A stretch of DNA of 64,000 nucleotides from Deltaproteobacteria bacterium (GTDB taxonomy: Bacteria; Myxococcota_C; UBA6777), in NCBI GenBank assembly GCA_006226375.1, contig SBHC01000058.1:1-64000 (forward strand), written 5' to 3'. Positions 47,325 to 56,823 of the stretch are shown here, one piece after another. The notes under the pieces were generated by a model that did no database searches, was not told the DNA's origin, and saw nothing but the letters and a program-made list of their open reading frames with translations. Position numbers and translations under genes: made by a program. Positions within the stretch are counted from its first letter, which is position 1; each line of letters opens with the position of its first letter.

Positions 47325-48074
47325 TTAGCCTTCCATTTGGGCGGCGAGTTCGTCGGTAAATTCGATGTTGTGGTAGACCTTCTGCACATCGTCGTCATCT
47401 TCCAGACGATCAATCAGCTTCATCAACGTTCCAAAGCCCTCTGGCGAGACTTCCTTCGAGAGAGAAGGAATCCGCTGAAGGCCTGCTTCTTTGGCTTCCA
47501 GGGAAAGCTCTTCCAGCTTGGACTGGATGTTCCCAAAGTCTTCCATTGCGCCATAGATGGTGATGAATCCATCTTCCACTTCGATCTCTTCAGCGCCCGC
47601 ATCGATCAATTCAAGCTGCAGCTCTTCCACGTCTTCGACGTCTTCCTCAGACACAGTAAAGACCGCCTGACGGTTAAAGATAAACTGCAAGCAGCCATCC
47701 TTGCCCAAGCTACCACCCATCTTATTAAAGGCAGAGCGGACATTGGCGACGGTGCGGGTGTTGTTGTCTGTGGCACACTCCACAAAGATCGCGACACCTT
47801 CGGGGCCGTAACCCTCAAATGTGGTTTCGATCAGTTCATTCCCGTCAGCACCGGAGGCCTTCTTGATGGCACGCTCAATGTTGTCCTTGGGCATGTTGGC
47901 GGCCTTGGCATTTTGAATGGCCGCACGCAAGCGTGGGTTGGAGTCGGGGTCATCTCCACCCGTCTTCACTGCCACGGAGATCTCTTTGATCAGCTTCGTG
48001 AACAGCTTGCCACGCTTGGCGTCTACTGCACCTTTACGATGTTGAATGTTCTTCCATTTCGAATGTCCAGCCAT
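47325..48074 (-). CDS. yebC: YebC/PmpR-family protein
   Basis: Family described as transcriptional regulators, and recently as factors that help ribosomes at proline-rich stretches. The sequence has the invariant start MAGHSKWKNIQHRKGAVDAKRGK, in which AGHSKWKNIQHRK is diagnostic, then NPRLRAAIQNAKAANMPKDNI and the GYGPEGVAI segment. Length 249 residues is standard. ruvC, a frequent neighbour, is not adjacent. Confidence 0.95.
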   Translation of the reverse strand: MAGHSKWKNIQHRKGAVDAKRGKLFTKLIKEISVAVKTGGDDPDSNPRLRAAIQNAKAANMPKDNIERAIKKASGADGNELIETTFEGYGPEGVAIFVECATDNNTRTVANVRSAFNKMGGSLGKDGCLQFIFNRQAVFTVSEEDVEDVEELQLELIDAGAEEIEVEDGFITIYGAMEDFGNIQSKLEELSLEAKEAGLQRIPSLSKEVSPEGFGTLMKLIDRLEDDDDVQKVYHNIEFTDELAAQMEG

Positions 48075-48261
48075 CTGCGCCTCCAGGCTTCAAATCGTTC
48101 AAGAGAAGGGGTACTTCTTGTGCTCCCACTTCCCATGGCGTAGATATGAGAAAACGTTAGCGATGGGGTTAATACCACGGGTCGCCCTGAGTGACAACCC
48201 ATACTCCAGCAGCCTTCGAACTCTCCCTTTTCACTTCTTCCTCGGTAGGAACGCACTTGCC

Positions 48262-49302
48262 ATGCAAGAACCAACACCTCTGCATCAACCACTCCCTGAT
48301 CACCAACGCTACTACAACGCTCAACCCGCCACATCATGGGAGCGATTTCGCCGTCGCCTCGGGGGCCGCGTTGTCAAAGCGTTTCTCACAGGACTAAGCC
48401 GACTGGGGAGTTGGCATCCGGCCGCCAACCCAAACCGGCATGGGGTGGAAGTCCTCAGGAATATCCCGTACGGCTCCAGCCAACAAGAGCATCACCTCCT
48501 GGATGTCTACCGACCCAAACAGCGCGACGGTTTACTCCCAGCTCTCTTGTACATCCACGGTGGCGGCTTCCGAATCCTCTCCAAAGACACCCACTGGGTG
48601 ATGGGGCTCGGTTTTGCACGATCCAACTACGTCACCTTCAACATCAACTACCGGTTGACACCCGAATACCCCTTTCCAGCAGGAGCAGAGGATTGCGCGA
48701 CCGCCCTGTTGTGGTTGCTTGAACACGCCGAAGAGTATGGAGCGGACCCCCATCGGATCATCTTGGCAGGAGAATCAGCAGGAGCAAACTTTGCGACTAT
48801 GCTCACTCTCACGGCCTGCTATGACCGCTTCCACAAGCCCTGGGCCCAAGAGATTTTTCAAGCCAATCCCAAGATCGTTGCCACTCTTCCCGGCTGTGGA
48901 CTGCTGCAAGTGACACGTCCCGACCGATTCTTTGTAGGACGTAAGCTTCACATTTTGGTTCAGGATAGAATTGTCGACATCGCGACCAACTACCTTCCTG
49001 AGCACTTCAACCAGCCGGGCGAGGTCCCCTTGGCTGACCCACTCCTGTTCCTTGAGGAAGGTCATGCACCGGACCGCCCCCTCCCACCCTTCTTTGTCCT
49101 GTGCGGCACGAAAGATCCCATCGTCCATGACACGGAACGGATGCAGACCGCCCTGATGAACCTGGAGGTCGAATGTGAAACACGCTTCTACCCCAAGCAA
49201 GGACACGCGTTCCATGCCATGCTGTGGAAGAAAGCCGCCCGTCAGTGCTGGAAACACCAACTCGACTTCCTCCAAAGGCATGTTCCACCGAAAGCCATCT
49301 GA
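48262..49302 (+). CDS. Alpha/beta-hydrolase esterase, hormone-sensitive-lipase-like
   Basis: Predicted carboxylesterase. HGGG (99-102) forms the oxyanion hole and GESAGAN places the nucleophile at Ser172; GTKDPIVHD and KQGHAFH supply the probable Asp and His. RLTPEYPFPA after the HGGG motif is typical of the family. ATG at 48262 follows AGGA at an 11-nt spacing; an earlier frame start overlaps yebC and is unlikely. No signal peptide, so cytoplasmic. Substrate unknown. Length 346 residues. Confidence 0.85.
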   Translation: MQEPTPLHQPLPDHQRYYNAQPATSWERFRRRLGGRVVKAFLTGLSRLGSWHPAANPNRHGVEVLRNIPYGSSQQEHHLLDVYRPKQRDGLLPALLYIHGGGFRILSKDTHWVMGLGFARSNYVTFNINYRLTPEYPFPAGAEDCATALLWLLEHAEEYGADPHRIILAGESAGANFATMLTLTACYDRFHKPWAQEIFQANPKIVATLPGCGLLQVTRPDRFFVGRKLHILVQDRIVDIATNYLPEHFNQPGEVPLADPLLFLEEGHAPDRPLPPFFVLCGTKDPIVHDTERMQTALMNLEVECETRFYPKQGHAFHAMLWKKAARQCWKHQLDFLQRHVPPKAI

Positions 49303-49368
49303 ACAAAGAAAGATGAGATTGGTTTGGATCGGGATGAAGGAAAGAGTGAGGAAGAAAACAAAGAAGGG

Positions 49369-52300
49369 CTAGCGGACGAAGAATCGGAACGTCCCGATGA
49401 ACGCATTGCTCGACGACAGCGTCGCGTTGCTTGCGGTACGCACACTTCCGGTGGAGCTGTACATGATCTCATGGCTGGGAGTCCAACCCTGGAAGCTCCT
49501 TGGATTGCAACGTGAGCTGGCCCCAGGGTGTTTGTAGTTCATCACGCTGAGAACAACATTGCAGGCGTAGCAACTTGAGGTGTTCACGACGATGACAGTG
49601 CTGTTCCCCCACGACCCACCCCAACCCGAGTTGCTTGCGTTGCTTCCCGAGATCGTCAGGAAGTGACCCGTGTTCAAGGTAATCGGTCGATTGTGTTGAG
49701 CGTTTCGCTGGTATTGCGAAGTGTTGCTGTTGGTAGTTGTCAGGTTGGAGGTCGTCCAGGAATGCGCCCGTGTTCCCCACGCAGCGTACACCTTATTATT
49801 GCTGTTGTTGGTCAGGCTGACCATCACTTCGCTCCCCGACCAGTTTGCCATGGTGTACTGCACACACTTGTCGAACCAGGTACTGTTGGTGCAGCTGTAG
49901 TCCTCGGCTGATGTGTTCTTGAAGTCAATGCAGGACGTCCATCCTCCACCATTCGTGGTCATATCACAGTACGCCATGAAAGGTGCTTGACCGCCATTCC
50001 CATCGGGATCGATCTGATACATACCGTCGGTGGTGAAACCAAGCTGACGCCACGCCTTGCATGTCGTCGCAGCAGCCCGAACACAAACACCGTTGTTGCA
50101 GATCTGGTTGGAGGCGCACTTGGTCCCGCAAGTTCCGCAGTTGTTGGTGTCTTTCTGTGTGTCCACACACTGGTTGGTGCAGAGCGTCTGATTCGTACCA
50201 CAGACCTTGAAGCAGGTCTTGTTGTAACAAACTTCGCTGCTTGCGCACTTCTTGCCACAGGTTCCACAGTTGCTGGGATCGTAGCTGGTGTTTACGCACT
50301 GTCCGCTGCACACGGTCAAGCCCGTTTGGCAGGTCACGGAGCAGGTCCCACTGGCGCACACTTGGCCGGCGGAACAACTGGTACCACACTTGCCACAGTT
50401 CGCACGGTCTGTGCTGGTGTCTACACACTTTCCACCGCACAAGGTTTGTCCAGAAGGACAGGAGCAAGAGCCGTTGGTGCAAGCCTGGCCGCCGGTACAC
50501 GTCTTTCCACACGTTCCACAGTTGGTGTTGTCCGTTTTGAGATTGACGCAAGCGTTGGAACACACCGACTGACCGGCAGGACAAAGCAGCTTGCACACAC
50601 CTGCCGAGCAGGAAAGGCCTGTGTTGCAGCTTGTCCCACACTTGCCACAGTTGCGAGGATCCGTTTGCACGTTCACACACACACCGTTGCAGAAGGTTTG
50701 CCCGGAAGGACAGGTGCAAGCACCGTTGGAACATGACTGCCCACCCACACAAGCTTTCCCACAGCTTCCACAGTTGTTGTTGTCCACCTTGAGGTTGGAA
50801 CACTGACCGCTGCAATTGGTCTGGCCAGTCGGACAAGAAAGCGTGCACTTGCTGTTGGCACAGACTTGACCAGCGCCACACTTCTTGCTGCAACCACCGC
50901 AGTGGTCGCGATCGGTGGCTGTGTTAACACACAAACCTGTGCACGATGTCTGACCTGCCGGACAGGAGAACTCACACTTCCCATTCTGGCAAACCTGACC
51001 TGCGCTGCAAGCGTTGTTGCAAGCGCCGCAGTTCAGTCGGTCTTGCTTGGTGTCGGTGCATTGGTTGTTGCAGTTGGTTTGACCGCTGGGACAGGAGAGG
51101 GAGCATGTCCCATTCGAGCAGATCTGGCCGGTAGCACATACTTTGCCGCAAGCACCACAATGTTGTCGGTCCACCTTGGTGTCGACACAAAGACCGCGAC
51201 AGTCCGTCTGACCGTTGGGGCAAGAGCACGTTCCATTGGTGCAAGCCTTTCCACCGGAGCAACCTGTACCGCATGTGCCACAGTTGCGCGCGTCGGTTTT
51301 GAGGTCCACACATTGACCACCGCATACGCTTTGGCCCGAAGGACAGGAGAGAACACACTTCCCGCTCACACAAAGCTGACCGGAAGCGCAAGCGTTCCCG
51401 CACGAGCCACAGTTGCTGAGGTCGGATTGAAGGTTGAGGCAGACATTGTTGCAGCGAGACAGCCCGCTGGGACAGGCGCAGCCGCCGTTGGAGCACTGCG
51501 CACCACCTGAGCATGTTGTTCCACACGTTCCACAGTTGGAGCTGTCCAGGTTGGTGTTCACACATTGACTGTTGCAATCGGTTTGTCCTTGCGGGCAGGA
51601 CACCACGCACTTCCCGCTCACACAAAGCTGGCCAGAGGCGCAAGCTTTTCCACAAGTGCCACAGTTCCCACGATCATCGTTGGTGTCGACACACTGACCA
51701 CTGCAAACCGTTCGACCCTGCGGACACAAACACGTTCCATTGGAGCACTGTTGACCTCCCGAACACACAGAGCCGCATTGTCCACAATGCTTGTTGTCTG
51801 TTTTTACGTCCACACAGCTTCCGTTGCAGTTCGTTTGGTTCGCAGGACACGACAGGGTGCACGATCCGTTGGAGCAAACCTCACCGGACTTGCAAAGGTT
51901 AGCGCACTTACCACAGTGGGCTCGGTCGCTTCGGATATCGACGCAGCTTCCGCTGCACTCCGTTTGTCCCGCAACACAAGAGACCTTACAGGTTCCGCTG
52001 GAACAAACCTGACCTGCAAAACAAGCATCTCCGCACTTGCCACAGTGTTTGTTGTCGCTCTGTAGGTCGACACAGCTACCGCTGCAGTTGGTTTGTCCCT
52101 TCGGACAAGACACCAAGCAGCTTCCGCCGGAACAAACTTCACCGGTCTGACAGACTTTGTTGCATGCGCCGCAATGAGCCCGGCTGGATTGGGTATCGAT
52201 GCACAAGCCACCGCAGTTGGTTTGTCCCGGAGGACATGACAACGCACAGGTGCCGCTTCCGCAGACAAAGCCGGGCTTGCAGGCTTCCCCACACTTACCG

Positions 52301-53451
52301 CAGTGCTTGTTGTCGCCTTGGAGATCCACGCAGCTTCCGCTGCAGTTGGTTTGCCCTTTGGGACAAGAGACTTCACACTTTCCGCTGGCGCACACTTCAC
52401 CGTTGGTGCAAGCATTCTTGCAAGCGCCACAGTGAGCCCGATCGTTTTGAGGATTCACGCAAGAGCCGTCGCATACAATCTGGCCCGCCTGACAGCTAAT
52501 GACACACTGGCCGCTCTCGCAGATTTCACCGGTTTTGCAAGCGGTCCCACAAGCACCACAGTGTTTGAGGTCGCTCTGGGTGTCGAAGCAGCCGCCGCTA
52601 CAAGCCGTTTGGCCTGTGGGGCACTTCAACGCACACGTACCTGCCGAGCAGACTTCGCCTGTTTTGCACTGGGTGCCACAAGCGCCACAGTTTTCTCGGT
52701 CTGTAGCCGTGTTGACACAAAGACCGTTGCAGTCGGTTTGCTCTTTGGGACATTGGGCCGCTGTACACTTGCCCTGATCACAGTAGTGTTGACGAGGACA
52801 ATCTTTGACCTCAGCGCTCCACTCGAAGCAGCCTCGCGCGTTTTGCACACAGACCTTGTACTTCCCAGGTATCTCTGTTGCCTTGGTTGTACACTCCCAA
52901 GCATCTTTGGTGCACTGCGTGTCGGGACAATCAGGGACACACTTGTTCTCTTCGCACTTCTCAAAGTCTTTGCACGTCGACCAACCTTCACACGCGCCCC
53001 ATACACCGCCTTTGCACAACTGGTTGCCTTTGACACAGGCTTTGTCGTTGTTGGAAGGCAAGCACCCTCTGGAATCACCAGGAGCACACTGCATACATTG
53101 GTTGTCCACACAAGCAGACTTGGTGGAGTCAGTGCAATCTTCGTTTTTGAGACACTCGACACAACCGCCGGTACCATTGCACTTCTTGCCCGAGGGACAG
53201 TCCTTGTCAGTACCGCACACACACTTGTTGTCTTGTGTGCACTTTTTGGTTGGGCTGCTCTCCGACTGACAGTGGTTGTCTTTCAGGCACGGAACACACC
53301 GTCCTTTCGACGAGTTGTTATCGAGGAGACATCGCTCCGGGCAATTTTCACAGCCCGGTATCGAGACAGCAACCTCCCCTCCACAACCCACAGCAAGAAC
53401 CACTGCAACAAATAGAAAGCCAATACATAGCCGAGGCACATAGCGTCTCAT
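49369..53451 (-). CDS. Giant lipoprotein with 21 Stig1-like cysteine repeats and a fibrinogen-like C-terminal domain
   Basis: 1360-residue surface lipoprotein (lipobox AVGC, Cys23). Residues 24-233 hold irregular Cys-rich modules. Residues about 234-1127 hold 21 tandem modules of about 40-43 residues, consensus CPxGQTxC-xG-xCVD-x(4)-D-x(2)-HCGxCGxxC-x-x-GxxC-x-x-GxC, the spacing of plant-type Stig1 domains. The last 230 residues resemble a fibrinogen-related or lectin-like domain (DGMYQIDPDG, FMAYCDMTTNGGGWT). The ATG follows CAGGAG. A lectin-type tip on a disulfide-stapled stalk suggests adhesion or carbohydrate binding; this is inference. Confidence 0.85.
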   Translation of the reverse strand: MRRYVPRLCIGFLFVAVVLAVGCGGEVAVSIPGCENCPERCLLDNNSSKGRCVPCLKDNHCQSESSPTKKCTQDNKCVCGTDKDCPSGKKCNGTGGCVECLKNEDCTDSTKSACVDNQCMQCAPGDSRGCLPSNNDKACVKGNQLCKGGVWGACEGWSTCKDFEKCEENKCVPDCPDTQCTKDAWECTTKATEIPGKYKVCVQNARGCFEWSAEVKDCPRQHYCDQGKCTAAQCPKEQTDCNGLCVNTATDRENCGACGTQCKTGEVCSAGTCALKCPTGQTACSGGCFDTQSDLKHCGACGTACKTGEICESGQCVISCQAGQIVCDGSCVNPQNDRAHCGACKNACTNGEVCASGKCEVSCPKGQTNCSGSCVDLQGDNKHCGKCGEACKPGFVCGSGTCALSCPPGQTNCGGLCIDTQSSRAHCGACNKVCQTGEVCSGGSCLVSCPKGQTNCSGSCVDLQSDNKHCGKCGDACFAGQVCSSGTCKVSCVAGQTECSGSCVDIRSDRAHCGKCANLCKSGEVCSNGSCTLSCPANQTNCNGSCVDVKTDNKHCGQCGSVCSGGQQCSNGTCLCPQGRTVCSGQCVDTNDDRGNCGTCGKACASGQLCVSGKCVVSCPQGQTDCNSQCVNTNLDSSNCGTCGTTCSGGAQCSNGGCACPSGLSRCNNVCLNLQSDLSNCGSCGNACASGQLCVSGKCVLSCPSGQSVCGGQCVDLKTDARNCGTCGTGCSGGKACTNGTCSCPNGQTDCRGLCVDTKVDRQHCGACGKVCATGQICSNGTCSLSCPSGQTNCNNQCTDTKQDRLNCGACNNACSAGQVCQNGKCEFSCPAGQTSCTGLCVNTATDRDHCGGCSKKCGAGQVCANSKCTLSCPTGQTNCSGQCSNLKVDNNNCGSCGKACVGGQSCSNGACTCPSGQTFCNGVCVNVQTDPRNCGKCGTSCNTGLSCSAGVCKLLCPAGQSVCSNACVNLKTDNTNCGTCGKTCTGGQACTNGSCSCPSGQTLCGGKCVDTSTDRANCGKCGTSCSAGQVCASGTCSVTCQTGLTVCSGQCVNTSYDPSNCGTCGKKCASSEVCYNKTCFKVCGTNQTLCTNQCVDTQKDTNNCGTCGTKCASNQICNNGVCVRAAATTCKAWRQLGFTTDGMYQIDPDGNGGQAPFMAYCDMTTNGGGWTSCIDFKNTSAEDYSCTNSTWFDKCVQYTMANWSGSEVMVSLTNNSNNKVYAAWGTRAHSWTTSNLTTTNSNTSQYQRNAQHNRPITLNTGHFLTISGSNASNSGWGGSWGNSTVIVVNTSSCYACNVVLSVMNYKHPGASSRCNPRSFQGWTPSHEIMYSSTGSVRTASNATLSSSNAFIGTFRFFVR
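50080..52752 (-). repeat. 21-copy tandem repeat array (about 120-130 bp per unit)
   Basis: DNA of the Stig1-like modules. Units are similar but not identical, with recurrent phrases for CPxGQTNC and CGxCG. Units alternate between a longer form ending in a Ser and a shorter form. Not a CRISPR: units are coding, variable and contiguous. Confidence 0.85.
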
Positions 53452-53723
53452 GCATACTCCTGTTTGGATAAAAAGCATCTGGGTTAAGTCTGTCATACCT
53501 AAGAAAGACCCAGAAACATAAAGTTTTGGCTCATCTTTCTTTCAGCCTCTTGTAACCCACCAACGACCTCAAAGGTGCGGAACAAGGATCACACACAACA
53601 ACAAAAATCGCAAAGTACCTGTAGAAACGTGTTCGCAACATCCATGCAAAAAAGTACGGCTTTGTGAGGAAGACTCTGTAGGCAAGAAAACAAAAGGAAG
53701 GAATTCAGCTGGGGAGGGTTAGA

Positions 53724-54209
53724 TCAAGGATTGGGAGGATACATCGCTTCGGGTCCCTGGCAGAGGTTGCCAAGAGAAAGCGATACCTTGACGGTCCGTT
53801 GAGGAAAGTCGTCGACAACCACAAGGTCAGAGCCTTCGTCTCGCTTCTCTGGGGTGCACAGGGCGCCGTCCTTATCGGCGTCAACCCAAGCGTACACAAC
53901 CAGGCCCTTACGATCCGCCACGACCGGCAACTTGACCGTCTGTGAGAAGTTACCAAAAGCCTCAAGCTTGAACGATGTGACCAACAACAGCGGCTGTTTC
54001 AATGTCCCTTCGCCGGACTCAGCGTGGTACAACTCTACGGTGATGGTTCCACTTTCACCTGCACCAGAAACCGACGCGATGGAGCCCTCCAAGGAAAACT
54101 CATACTCTTCCAGGATCTGGTTGCAGCCTCCCAAGAAGATGCCAAGGCTTATCCCCAACGCCAGAACCCAACCGACGTGATAGCGTAGTGTGCGTGATGG
54201 TGTTTTCAT
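53724..54209 (-). CDS. Small lipoprotein, unknown function
   Basis: 161 residues. Signal peptide with lipobox LGGC (Cys29), then a beta-rich domain (GSIASVSGAGESGTITVELYH, LVVYAWVDADKDGALC) that may be an Ig-like or carbohydrate-binding fold; the DADKDG loop could bind calcium. Its start overlaps the stop of the upstream beta-barrel gene by TAATG, so translation is coupled. The name of the family is not recognised. Confidence 0.7.
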   Translation of the reverse strand: MKTPSRTLRYHVGWVLALGISLGIFLGGCNQILEEYEFSLEGSIASVSGAGESGTITVELYHAESGEGTLKQPLLLVTSFKLEAFGNFSQTVKLPVVADRKGLVVYAWVDADKDGALCTPEKRDEGSDLVVVDDFPQRTVKVSLSLGNLCQGPEAMYPPNP

Positions 54210-54889
54210 TAGGGTATTCCAATGTGCAAGCCGGCGTGAAATCCGGGGATACCGATGGCAGGTGCGTCAATCCATGGATACACCATTTGGATGTCCAGGC
54301 TGATGTTTTTGTACAAGCGAATGGCCACGCCAATCCCGCCCCAAGGACTCCAGCGATGTTCCACCGAAGGCGTCGAAACCTTTCCGCCGTTGGAATCCAC
54401 GACCGTTTGATTAAAAAGAAAGGTATGCCGGGTATCAAGCCGAAGGAACAAGGCGACCCGACTCCACCGCACCATCAACCGCAGTCGAAGAGCAAGGCTG
54501 GGCCCTTGCAAAGCCAGATCACCCACCTGAATGTCCCAACCGACAAGCACTTCGCCTGTGATTCGAAAGTGTTTCCAATCCAGCCAGCGCAAGGCGAGCC
54601 CCACAGAAGGACGTGTCCGGACAAACAAGGCCGTATCCACTTCCACCAAGGGAGTGAGCCCTCCGGGAAGTCCGACCTGTACCTGCAAAGCCTGCCAGGG
54701 ATAACCCCCTTGCAAACGAATGCCCCACACATAAGGCTGCGACCCGCCGCCCACAATGTCGAAGGCATGAGGTCCCGGCAACATCTCCTTCTTGGTTTGC
54801 GATGGCTGAGGAGCCTTCGCCCAAACCGGGCTAGCCATCCCCCACGCGAGAAGTAGGCCTAGCCACAGACACAACCTTTTCCCCACCAT
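54209..54889 (-). CDS. Predicted outer-membrane beta-barrel protein
   Basis: 226 residues. N-terminal signal peptide (GLLLAWGMASPVWA, cleavage after about residue 24), then alternating hydrophobic strands with aromatic residues (VGLALRWLDWKHFRITGEVLVGW and VALFLRLDTRHTFLF) and a final strand. No named family recognised. Coupled by TAATG to the downstream lipoprotein, so the two may act together in the outer membrane. It follows the amidohydrolase lipoprotein gene by 9 bp, so the three are one operon. Confidence 0.65.
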   Translation of the reverse strand: MVGKRLCLWLGLLLAWGMASPVWAKAPQPSQTKKEMLPGPHAFDIVGGGSQPYVWGIRLQGGYPWQALQVQVGLPGGLTPLVEVDTALFVRTRPSVGLALRWLDWKHFRITGEVLVGWDIQVGDLALQGPSLALRLRLMVRWSRVALFLRLDTRHTFLFNQTVVDSNGGKVSTPSVEHRWSPWGGIGVAIRLYKNISLDIQMVYPWIDAPAIGIPGFHAGLHIGIP

Positions 54890-54898
54890 CCTCTCCTC

Positions 54899-55948
54899 CT
54901 ATGGCAATGAAACCCGAAACACCCGGACAAAGTTGCCAGACAACACCATCTTCATCTCATCCGGTGTATACCCACTCTTTTCCATCGCATCGATGGTTCG
55001 CGCCAGGTACTTTTTAACGAAGCCAGGGCTTTGTGGACCATCACTTCCATAGATGATCCGCTCCACCAGGCCGCTGTCTTTGATGTCTTTCATCGCTTTG
55101 CGAAGCTTGGATCCATCCGGGTCACCGCTCTCACTTCCCAGCGCGCTGGGTTCCAGGTAGACGTTCTTGTACGTCTTCGCCAGACGAATACAGACGTCCA
55201 AATGCTTGTGTTCTTTCTTAATGAAGTCGTAGCCCAAGTGCCCCAAGATAAAGTTGGCCTTGGGGTGCTTTTTGATCGCATCTTCCAGGTACGCCGGATT
55301 GGTGTAGGCGTCCTTCAATGAGATATTGGGAAATGGACTTGAACCTGTGTGCAAATACACAGGCTTCTGAAGTTCCGCCGACACCTCATAGATCCCGTAG
55401 TATCGAGGATCGTCCATACGAAAATGCATGTGAGCATGGGCCAGCTTAATGCCCACCATATTGGGCTGCTGCAGCGCCTGCCGCAACGCCGCAAGCTGTT
55501 GGTCTTTGTCCTCGTTCCAACGGTCAACCCGCAAACTTGCCAGCCCCCACAGTCGTCCAGGACTTTCCTTCACCTGTGAGATGACATACTCGTTGGTGCA
55601 AATCCCCACAGTCTTCGGAGCGTACACCGCAAACAACAACCCTCCCACAATCTTGGCGTTGTCCAGCTCGGCAAGAATGCCTTTGGCCGTGAGCACAGAA
55701 CTCGCCAAAGCATCAGGGTTGAGTTTGAAAGGAAACGGAAACCGTGAGGCCAAAAACTTTTGGGTCTCTGGTGGAATGAGTTCCCACTCGCCAGGATGCA
55801 AGTGCATGTCGATCACATCGTATTTTTGCCCTTGTATCTCGACACCCAGCTCCGTTTTGTTCGCGCAACTGACGAACGCGATACACATAGCAACAAGCAC
55901 AACAAGACGAAGCAAAGACCTCATCCATATTCTTAGTTTCTGGTACAC
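54899..55948 (-). CDS. Amidohydrolase-2-family TIM-barrel lipoprotein
   Basis: Predicted metal-dependent hydrolase or decarboxylase in the ACMSD/amidohydrolase-2 group, exported as a lipoprotein (lipobox FVSC, Cys28). The metal motif DMHLH (47-51), KLAHAHMHF, VYLHTGS, FILGHLGYDF and IYGSDGP are in the expected order along the barrel. The GTG start at 55948 has GGGAG at 8-nt spacing; the ATG eight codons later has no ribosome site. Length 349 residues. An envelope-anchored member of this family is uncommon. First gene of an apparent operon with the barrel and small lipoprotein genes. Confidence 0.8.
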   Translation of the reverse strand: MYQKLRIWMRSLLRLVVLVAMCIAFVSCANKTELGVEIQGQKYDVIDMHLHPGEWELIPPETQKFLASRFPFPFKLNPDALASSVLTAKGILAELDNAKIVGGLLFAVYAPKTVGICTNEYVISQVKESPGRLWGLASLRVDRWNEDKDQQLAALRQALQQPNMVGIKLAHAHMHFRMDDPRYYGIYEVSAELQKPVYLHTGSSPFPNISLKDAYTNPAYLEDAIKKHPKANFILGHLGYDFIKKEHKHLDVCIRLAKTYKNVYLEPSALGSESGDPDGSKLRKAMKDIKDSGLVERIIYGSDGPQSPGFVKKYLARTIDAMEKSGYTPDEMKMVLSGNFVRVFRVSLP

Positions 55949-56280
55949 CCTTCAAGCTCCCCAGCTTCTCACTGAATTGAAGCAATCGCACTTGCTTCAA
56001 CTCAAAGTTCATGGTTCCCCGTTGTCCCAACCCATGTCTCTCTCTACTACAGACAAGACCACAACGCAACCCATAACAGAACGGCTGTTCAAAATAAGGT
56101 CCCCTCGGGCCTTTGGTCCAAAAGAGCAAGACACAACTCCTATAAGTACGTGGACAAATGCCAACACAGACTGTATAGTAACTCGGTTCATTGGATGAAG
56201 AAAAACCAAGGGAATCAGAAACCTCCTATGTCCCTTGTGCCCCTAGCCCCTTTTCTTGGCGCGAAGCAAAAGGAAGAGTG

Positions 56281-56772
56281 ATGTCGGAATCCCCCTCCCA
56301 ACAATTTGACGGGATGCAGTTTGCTCCACCCGAATCGTTTCAGTTGGTAGAGACCATGTTGTCTCTGCGCGCACCTGTACGTGAGGAGTTGGCCGATCCA
56401 CGACTGGTTCAGGGAATCATCAACAAACAAACAACGGTTCAGCCCAACCTGATCGTTCACCGTCGCAACGCCAAGCCGGATGCTGACCTGGAAGCTCTCG
56501 TTGGAGAAGCTTGCGCCGAGTTTGTCCGCTCCCTTGTGCGACTGGAAAACATGGACAAGCAGGATTTTGCGTTTAATGACGACCACCCTGGCTTCCTGGT
56601 GATGTTTGACTTTCCCACGCGCGAAAGTCAGACCCTCCGCCAGTACCATGCCTTTCGATTGGACGGTGACAAGTTCACCACGTTAACGCTGACCGTTGAC
56701 GGCGCGACCATCACTGACGATGTCGAAGAAACCTATCTGGATAGCTTGGCGAGCCTAACTCCCTCAAGTTGA
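56281..56772 (+). CDS. Conserved-looking small protein, possibly DcrB/DUF1795-like
   Basis: 163 residues without signal peptide. The pattern of an N-terminal strand (FQLVETMLSLRAPV), a helix with acidic residues, then FLVMFDFPTRESQTLRQYHAFRLDGDKFTTLTLTV resembles the Mog1/PsbP-like fold seen in DcrB/DUF1795 proteins, but this is only a structural impression. ATG at 56281 follows AAGGAAGAG. It precedes the gene at 56824 by 51 bp. Confidence 0.6.
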   Translation: MSESPSQQFDGMQFAPPESFQLVETMLSLRAPVREELADPRLVQGIINKQTTVQPNLIVHRRNAKPDADLEALVGEACAEFVRSLVRLENMDKQDFAFNDDHPGFLVMFDFPTRESQTLRQYHAFRLDGDKFTTLTLTVDGATITDDVEETYLDSLASLTPSS

Positions 56773-56823
56773 TCCACGAAGCTATATACCCATACCTGTT
56801 TTGAACAACGAAGGAACACCATC

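Noticed and set aside
50080-52752. CRISPR-like periodicity
   Set aside because: Repeats are coding, diverged and contiguous with no unique spacers, and no cas genes are present.
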